A stretch of DNA of 64,000 nucleotides, taken from contig JAKCWW010000475.1 of the NCBI GenBank assembly GCA_026260175.1, positions 27,228-91,227 of the forward strand, given 5' to 3'. This document shows positions 59,508 to 64,000 of this stretch, one piece after another. Positions within the stretch are counted from its first letter, which is position 1. Every line of letters starts with the position of its first letter. The notes beneath the pieces were generated by a model. The model searched no databases. It saw only the letters and a list, made by a program, of their open reading frames with translations, and had not been told where the DNA came from. The stretch is from Reticulitermes lucifugus (Eukaryota > Arthropoda > Insecta > Blattodea > Rhinotermitidae). The position numbers and the translations under genes were made by a program.

Positions 59508-60089
59508 CTAATATTCTTTTCTTATTGACACAGTCAGGATATTACTGAAGTGGTTTGGATTCTTATTCACGAAATGTCATGTTTAAATAATGGGGCTACT
59601 AAATCCCGCCATTGTTACATCATCGTAAACAACTTTCGCATAAGTTACTTAACATAATGTTTCTGTATTTCAAAAAATTTCTGTGACAGAAAAGGTTTCT
59701 GATCCGGTTATATCCAATGTTTGTCCTCACAAAAAATATACCCAAGACTCATTTCAAAGTGGAAATTGTTTAAAAAAAATAGGCCGTTTTTCCTTGTGTT
59801 TTCTACACAAAATTCTACATCCGATGCCATATCTCCCATGATTGTCACTCTTTCGTAATTTCCTAGATATTATTAACCTAACGGCAGGCTGTTACAATAT
59901 GTGTTGTGTTGACGCACTATTTGTTGGTGTCACTGACTGAAAACACAAGGGGGGATGAATGGCCTTAATGTAAAAGTGACCTACAGAAATTAGCAAGCAC
60001 CAAAAAAAGAACGCATACGTCTTTCCTTCTAACTTCAAACGCTTACGTTTACACTCTGTTTTTAATGTCATATTACTTTTCTAAGTTAC

Positions 60090-60350
60090 GGGAGCCAGAA
60101 TAGTGTAGTCGGTATAGCGAATAGTCTACAGATTGGACAGTCCGGTATTCGAACCCCGGCTCTGGGGCCCATCCAGTCTCCTATTCAATAGGTACTGGGG
60201 TTCGGTGCCGGAGGTAAAGCGACCGGGCTGTTAAACAGTCCAGTCATATCTATCTAGTACCGAGACTAAGAATGAATGGAGTTAAACCTTACTCCCTCCC
60301 TATATGTCTTTATGGCGTGTCCAAGGACAACCTTACATTTTTTTTTGCTT
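60090..60350 (+). repeat. SINE family B, complete
   Basis: Head CAGAATAGTGTAGTCGGTAT, B box GGTATTCGAACCCCGGC, body GTAAAGCGACCGGGCTG, ACCGAGACTAAGAATGAATG, CCTATATGTCTTTATGGCG, and a T-rich end. It lies about 210 bp upstream of the acceptor of the next exon. Confidence 0.83.
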
Positions 60351-60562
60351 TTTCCCTAAGTGACCGAACAGCTTTCAAACTTTCTTCATGGGAAATATCG
60401 TGACATATTGATCAACTATCAGATGCCCAAGTGTTCACTTAAGGTTGTTGAATTAGATTATTAAAATATGTAATGTTTTTCATCATTTATGTTGATATTA
60501 ACTAAACACAAGTGCTCTAAACGTGAACACACCTCTAAGTGACTCTGTTACTGTCATGACAG

Positions 60563-60706
60563 GTAGAGACGATAGGAGATGCCTACTGTGTTGCTTGTGG
60601 CCTACACAAACAGAGTCCAACGCACGCTCAACAGAGTGCGTGGATGGCGCTGAAGATGATTGAAACATGTTCAAACCATCAGACCCACGACGGGAAACCC
60701 ATAAAG
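60563..60706 (+). CDS. Gycalpha99B-like: Soluble guanylate cyclase alpha subunit, next catalytic-domain exon
   Basis: 144 bp, exactly 48 codons, phase 0 at both ends; acceptor ACAG ends at 60562 and donor GTGAGT starts at 60707. Translation: [20 protein letters not shown], then [20 protein letters not shown], then [15 protein letters not shown] is the alpha-type sequence (beta subunits have GDKYM). Its Asp (codon 60578-60580) is the second metal-binding residue, 44 residues after the Asp of the FSDIVG box in the first exon, the spacing known for the family. The next exon should begin near MRIGLH and is not in the window. No stop, frameshift or missing key residue is seen. Confidence 0.95.
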
Positions 60707-61629
60707 GTGAGTTAATGTAGAAGCAACTACAGGGGAATCCCCAATAACTTTACCAGAATTATTTGCTTTACGAAACCGCGTTTTACAATAACTTTATTGC
60801 GAATTGGTCAGAAAAATACTTAAAAATGCCGGTCATCTCTCCTCTACCAAATTCTGCCGTTATGTAGTTACCGTTTGTGCTTTTTATTCGGTGTGTTCCG
60901 GTCTTTATTCGCAACCAGAAGGCCAAACAACTTGACTGGCAGTTTTTTTGGTTTCCTTCAGCCCTTCCAAGTATGTGCTTGAACAGTAACTTTACATAAG
61001 GCACAACAGCTTCCTATTACATACTTTACTAATCACCATTCATAACCATCTTGTTACACGGCGATGTAATATCCTACACATATAAGGCTGCAACGTGAAT
61101 TGAACTATGAACCATTTTCGTCTTCTTTTGCTTTGAGGCATTTGGTTTAGTATTTCTTTGTGCTTTAAAATGTGTATGTTATTTGTACCTCAGTCTGTTT
61201 ATGAACGTTCGGTCAGCAGCATACATTACTGTCATTGGAGTGTTCAGTATGTACACAGAATATTGTACATTACGTCGATACAATAGATGGACTACCTTTC
61301 AGAATCTTGCTCTATTTTCATCTTCAGGAATCTGCTATATCCGAATTCCAAATAGTGTGTCACAAACTCAATTCCTGTTGAAATATCAAGTTTTGCCCCA
61401 TAGAGTAAGTGGCCATAAGTTTCAGGAACATAATAAATAGAGGATACTCGATATAATTGTTTAGTATTTTCAAAATATGACACAAAATTTAAAGAGGATT
61501 GTGCCCCTTTGGCATTGTTCATGTAAAGCAGAAGTGTGCTGTTGACGTCAGAGATATATTGTCGTTCTTTTAAGCCGTAAGTTCGGAATTATGTTGATAG
61601 ACAATGGATGTGTGTATTAAAACTAACAG

Positions 61630-62043
61630 TAATAAACACTTTTTAACCAACAGTTGCACTATTAACGTAGATTGTCACTTAAAATCTCTTAAAATGCCCT
61701 ACATATGTTTCGTTCACGTCAACACAACACTACGCTACACACTGACGCGTATATACGAGACCAGAGGCCAACAGAACTATAGAAACTTTTATACTTTTAT
61801 ACAGTTTCATAACGTAAAAATTTATACTTCTACATTTTACCATAGAATTTTAATAACGAAACAGCTGCTGATTGAAGTGGGTTATTTAGTGCATCGAAAG
61901 TGCAATATATCATAACAAGCTCGACGACCAAAACACATGTAGGGCATTTTAAGTGATTTTAAGTGACAATCTACGTTAATAGTGCAACTGTTGGTTAAAA
62001 AGTGTTTATTAATGCCACAATGCACGGTGAACAAAGAGTAAAG
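61630..62043. mobile_element. Fold-back retroelement E61 (Penelope-like)
   Basis: Arms 61630-61712 and 61930-62011 are inverted repeats sharing TAATAAACACTTTTTAACCA, CAGTTGCACTATTAACGTAG and TTAAAATGCCCTACAT. Next to each inner end stands a CGAAACAUAUGUA- or CAAAACACAUGUA-type stretch, a decayed hammerhead 3' half. Right of the second arm comes ATGCACGGTGAACAAAGAG (from 62020), encoding MHGEQRVK, the same start as the E55 protein. The space between arms is unrecognised. Confidence 0.65.
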
Positions 62044-62124
62044 TTAAAATTACCATGTATTCCAGAGGACAATATTCATAGCTTATAATTCGCCAGAAAT
62101 AGACTTACACAAATTAACCAACAT

Positions 62125-62345
62125 CGTACACTACTCTATGTTCGATTCCCAGCAGGGCTAAGAGATTATTCTTTAATCCAAAACATGAAGACCTTCTAAG
62201 GTCCCGCCCAACTTCCTAATCAACGGGAACTGCAGGCTCTCTCCTAGATGATAAAGCGGTATCGGCGGGAAGCTGACCACTCACCTCTGTCTAGTGTCGA
62301 GATTAAGAATGAGCGGAGCTTTGCCTCTATTAGTATTGTTATTTT
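62125..62345 (+). repeat. SINE family B, diverged
   Basis: CTATGTTCGATTCCCAGCAG (B box), then ATAAAGCGGTATCGGCGGG, GCTGACCACTCACCTCTGTC, GTCGAGATTAAGAATGAGCG and GCTTTGCCTCTATT in family order. Confidence 0.65.
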
Positions 62346-62499
62346 TAGTTTACTATTTTAAATCACGTACTACTTAGTTACTCTTCCTGTATATGTTACT
62401 TTGTCAGTTCTAACTTCATAGTTTTATATCCTCGCATCTTCTGCATGTTAAGTGAAAATAATTAACCGCTTAAATATGTAAATTGTGTTACTGCATTGA

Positions 62500-62960
62500 A
62501 ATCTATGAAGGTTTTTCTGTATTCCAATCTATATGTTTCCGAATTTTCCTTTTTTGCAGTCTGCAGGTTTTCTGTATTGATATCTATGTTAGTTTCCGAA
62601 GTTGGCCGTGCCATGGCTCAGGTGGTTAGTCGCCGGCCTCTCACCGCAGAGACCCGGGTTCGATCCCGGGTCAGTCTATGTGGAATTTATGGTGGACAAA
62701 GTGGCACTGGGACAGGTTTTTCCCCGAGTGCTTCGGTTTTCCCCTGTCAATGTCATTCAACCGGTGCTCCATTACAAGGAAAAACAAAAAAAATATCATG
62801 TTCATCACAGGGTTGCACAATAAGCCTCAAGGCTGCGGTGCGTCCGTAGCATCTGCTGCGGGGCATTTCACCACAAAAAAAAATGTTCTTAAGTTTCCTG
62901 TATTGCAGTGTGCAGGTTTTCTGTGTTTTTATCTATGTTTTGTGCATGGCAGTCTAAGTA
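62500..62960 (+). repeat. About 55-bp tandem array interrupted by a SINE
   Basis: Units containing GCAGGTTTTCTGTATTGATA then TCTATGTTAGTTTCCGAA occur at about 62505, 62560 and, after the SINE C, 62905. The SINE inserted into the array. Confidence 0.6.
62604..62883 (+). repeat. SINE family C, full length
   Basis: Head GGCCGTGCCATGGCTCAGGT, B box CCCGGGTTCGATCCCGGG, body GGTGGACAAAGTGGCACTGG, CGGTTTTCCCCTGTCAATG, an internal A-rich stretch, then GCCTCAAGGCTGCGGTGCGT, ending CACCACAAAAAAAAA. It is the best-preserved copy; the others are at 37699 and 48565. Confidence 0.87.
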
Positions 62961-64000
62961 GGTTTTCTCAGAGAGGGACTTCGAATTGAATAGACTAGTA
63001 GGTATAAACGTTTCAAACATCGGTATAAATAATTATTAATATACAAATGTTTCTAACATGAAGCCAAATCAGAATAAAACCTATTTAAAAAATCCAAGTT
63101 GCTTTAAGTGATAGATAAAAATATTCCACCAAATGTTCATAAAGTAAGAAATAAGTGGTGTACAAATACAAACTACAAGGCGAACAGAATGTCCTGTGAC
63201 CATTGGCATGTTGCATCGATATATCATTCAAGGGATCGATAAACTGCGAGGCATAGCGAAGGACAGAAGCTGTTCGGCATTCATTCGATCAATCATGGAC
63301 CCAGTAAGCCGTACTTCTCTGTGGTAAGGGGAGAAGGCCCGCAGAAACAGCAAGAATGTCTGGTTCGATTCACATGGTTCACGAAGCACAAATGGGACGT
63401 CTCAGAATATCTGACAGCAAACAGCATGTGTGTTCAGAGTGCCACAGATCCTATGTCTTTACGGATTGTGTTTCAGTGCAGGAGAATCATCAGATAACTG
63501 AAGACATGTAAGGATCTTCTAAACCTCCGTAATAAATTTAGAAATTACTTCAGACGAAAAGGTTTAGTTAATTTAAAAAATAATTTTTTCTTGCTCTCGA
63601 GGACGCCAGTTTCTGGTATTTCAATCAACTAAAGTAAAATAAATTTAAATTCATATTTGGCATTTTTACGGTCACCAAGTTTCATACCCCTTTCTTGAAG
63701 TTATGACTCCGCGTTGTCTGATAGGTGGGCTCCAACGCTTCGGAAGTATCTACAATGTGTTGATCATGTGCTAAACTTCGTCACTAGATGGAGAAGAGCT
63801 GTCTGTTTCAGGTTCCTGTCCTTCCTATTCCGTAGTACAAATAATACAAAATATGGAATAATTAATGTCACCTGTAGTGGCGGCCTAGTGACGTCAGTTG
63901 GAAATTTTTTTTTTGATTCAGTCATTCACTCATTTAAACATTGTAAAATTTGTTTATAAAATTAGTTACTGAATCCTGTTCTGATTAAACTACCCAAGGT
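62961..64000. other. No gene recognised
   Basis: Short open frames only. I see no domain, RNA gene or repeat family used elsewhere in the window. Confidence 0.45.

Larger units (their letters stand above)
655..60562 (+). other. Giant 59.9-kb intron of the guanylate cyclase alpha gene
   Basis: The intron runs from the donor GTAAGA to the acceptor ACAG at 60559-60562. The flanking exons join in phase 0 to give QLDVYK then [11 protein letters not shown], which is contiguous in all soluble guanylate cyclase alpha proteins. No other host exon was recognised inside. The content is mobile elements, simple repeats and unrecognised AT-rich DNA. It contains two runs of N. Confidence 0.88.
60707..64000 (+). 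other. 5' part of the following intron (at least 3.3 kb)
   Basis: It begins with GTGAGT. It contains fold-back element E61, a SINE B, a SINE C sitting in a tandem array, and about 1 kb at the end in which I recognise nothing. No segment encodes the expected MRIGLH continuation. Confidence 0.8.

Noticed and set aside
60707-64000. The next guanylate cyclase exon (MRIGLH...)
   Set aside because: I searched all plus-strand frames for MRIGLH, VLAGVVG and PRYCLFG and found none; the exon must lie beyond 64000.

Overview
The window is a piece of an animal nuclear genome, almost certainly an insect. The repeat types (RTE-clade LINE tails, several tRNA-derived SINE families, mariner relics, Penelope-like debris) fit a large-genome polyneopteran such as a cockroach or termite. 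That placement is an inference from repeat style, not a proven identification. The DNA is AT-rich and has two assembly gaps, at 29804-29853 and 51687-51995, both inside tandem repeats.

Only one host gene is visible. Two exons on the + strand (488-654 and 60563-60706) encode consecutive parts of the cyclase catalytic domain of a soluble guanylate cyclase alpha subunit, the orthologue type of Drosophila Gyc-alpha99B. They join in frame (phase 0). The intron between them is 59,908 bp and fills nearly the whole window. Bases 1-487 and 60707-64000 are the neighbouring introns. The two metal-binding aspartates of the catalytic site lie on opposite sides of the giant intron.

The intron is a graveyard of mobile elements. 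I see: (i) about ten 3'-end fragments of one RTE-like LINE in both orientations, plus one fragment of a second RTE-like family with a GAA tail; (ii) three recurrent tRNA-derived SINE families, called A, B and C here, several with clear target-site duplications, plus single SINE-like units; (iii) three Tc1/mariner-superfamily transposase relics and non-autonomous DNA transposons, including a hAT-type element with an 8-bp duplication; (iv) many fold-back elements with long inverted arms; (v) satellites, microsatellites and strand-asymmetric low-complexity tracts.

The most interesting signal is in the fold-back elements. The arms of those at 21978-22330 and 55397-56154 each contain a complete hammerhead self-cleaving ribozyme core (CUGAAGA, stem II, GAAA, very short stem III, UC or UA cleavage site, matching stem I). 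The element at 55397-56154 also carries an open frame that looks like the start of a Penelope-like retroelement protein. A short start-codon-proximal motif (MHG-x-x-x-[VI]-K) recurs beside the arms of three elements. Decayed relatives of the same ribozyme fold are scattered through the window, including in the abundant fold-back family that carries a GAAACGTCGG motif. Hammerheads are known in Penelope-like terminal repeats; the density and variety here, inside one host intron, is the point worth following.
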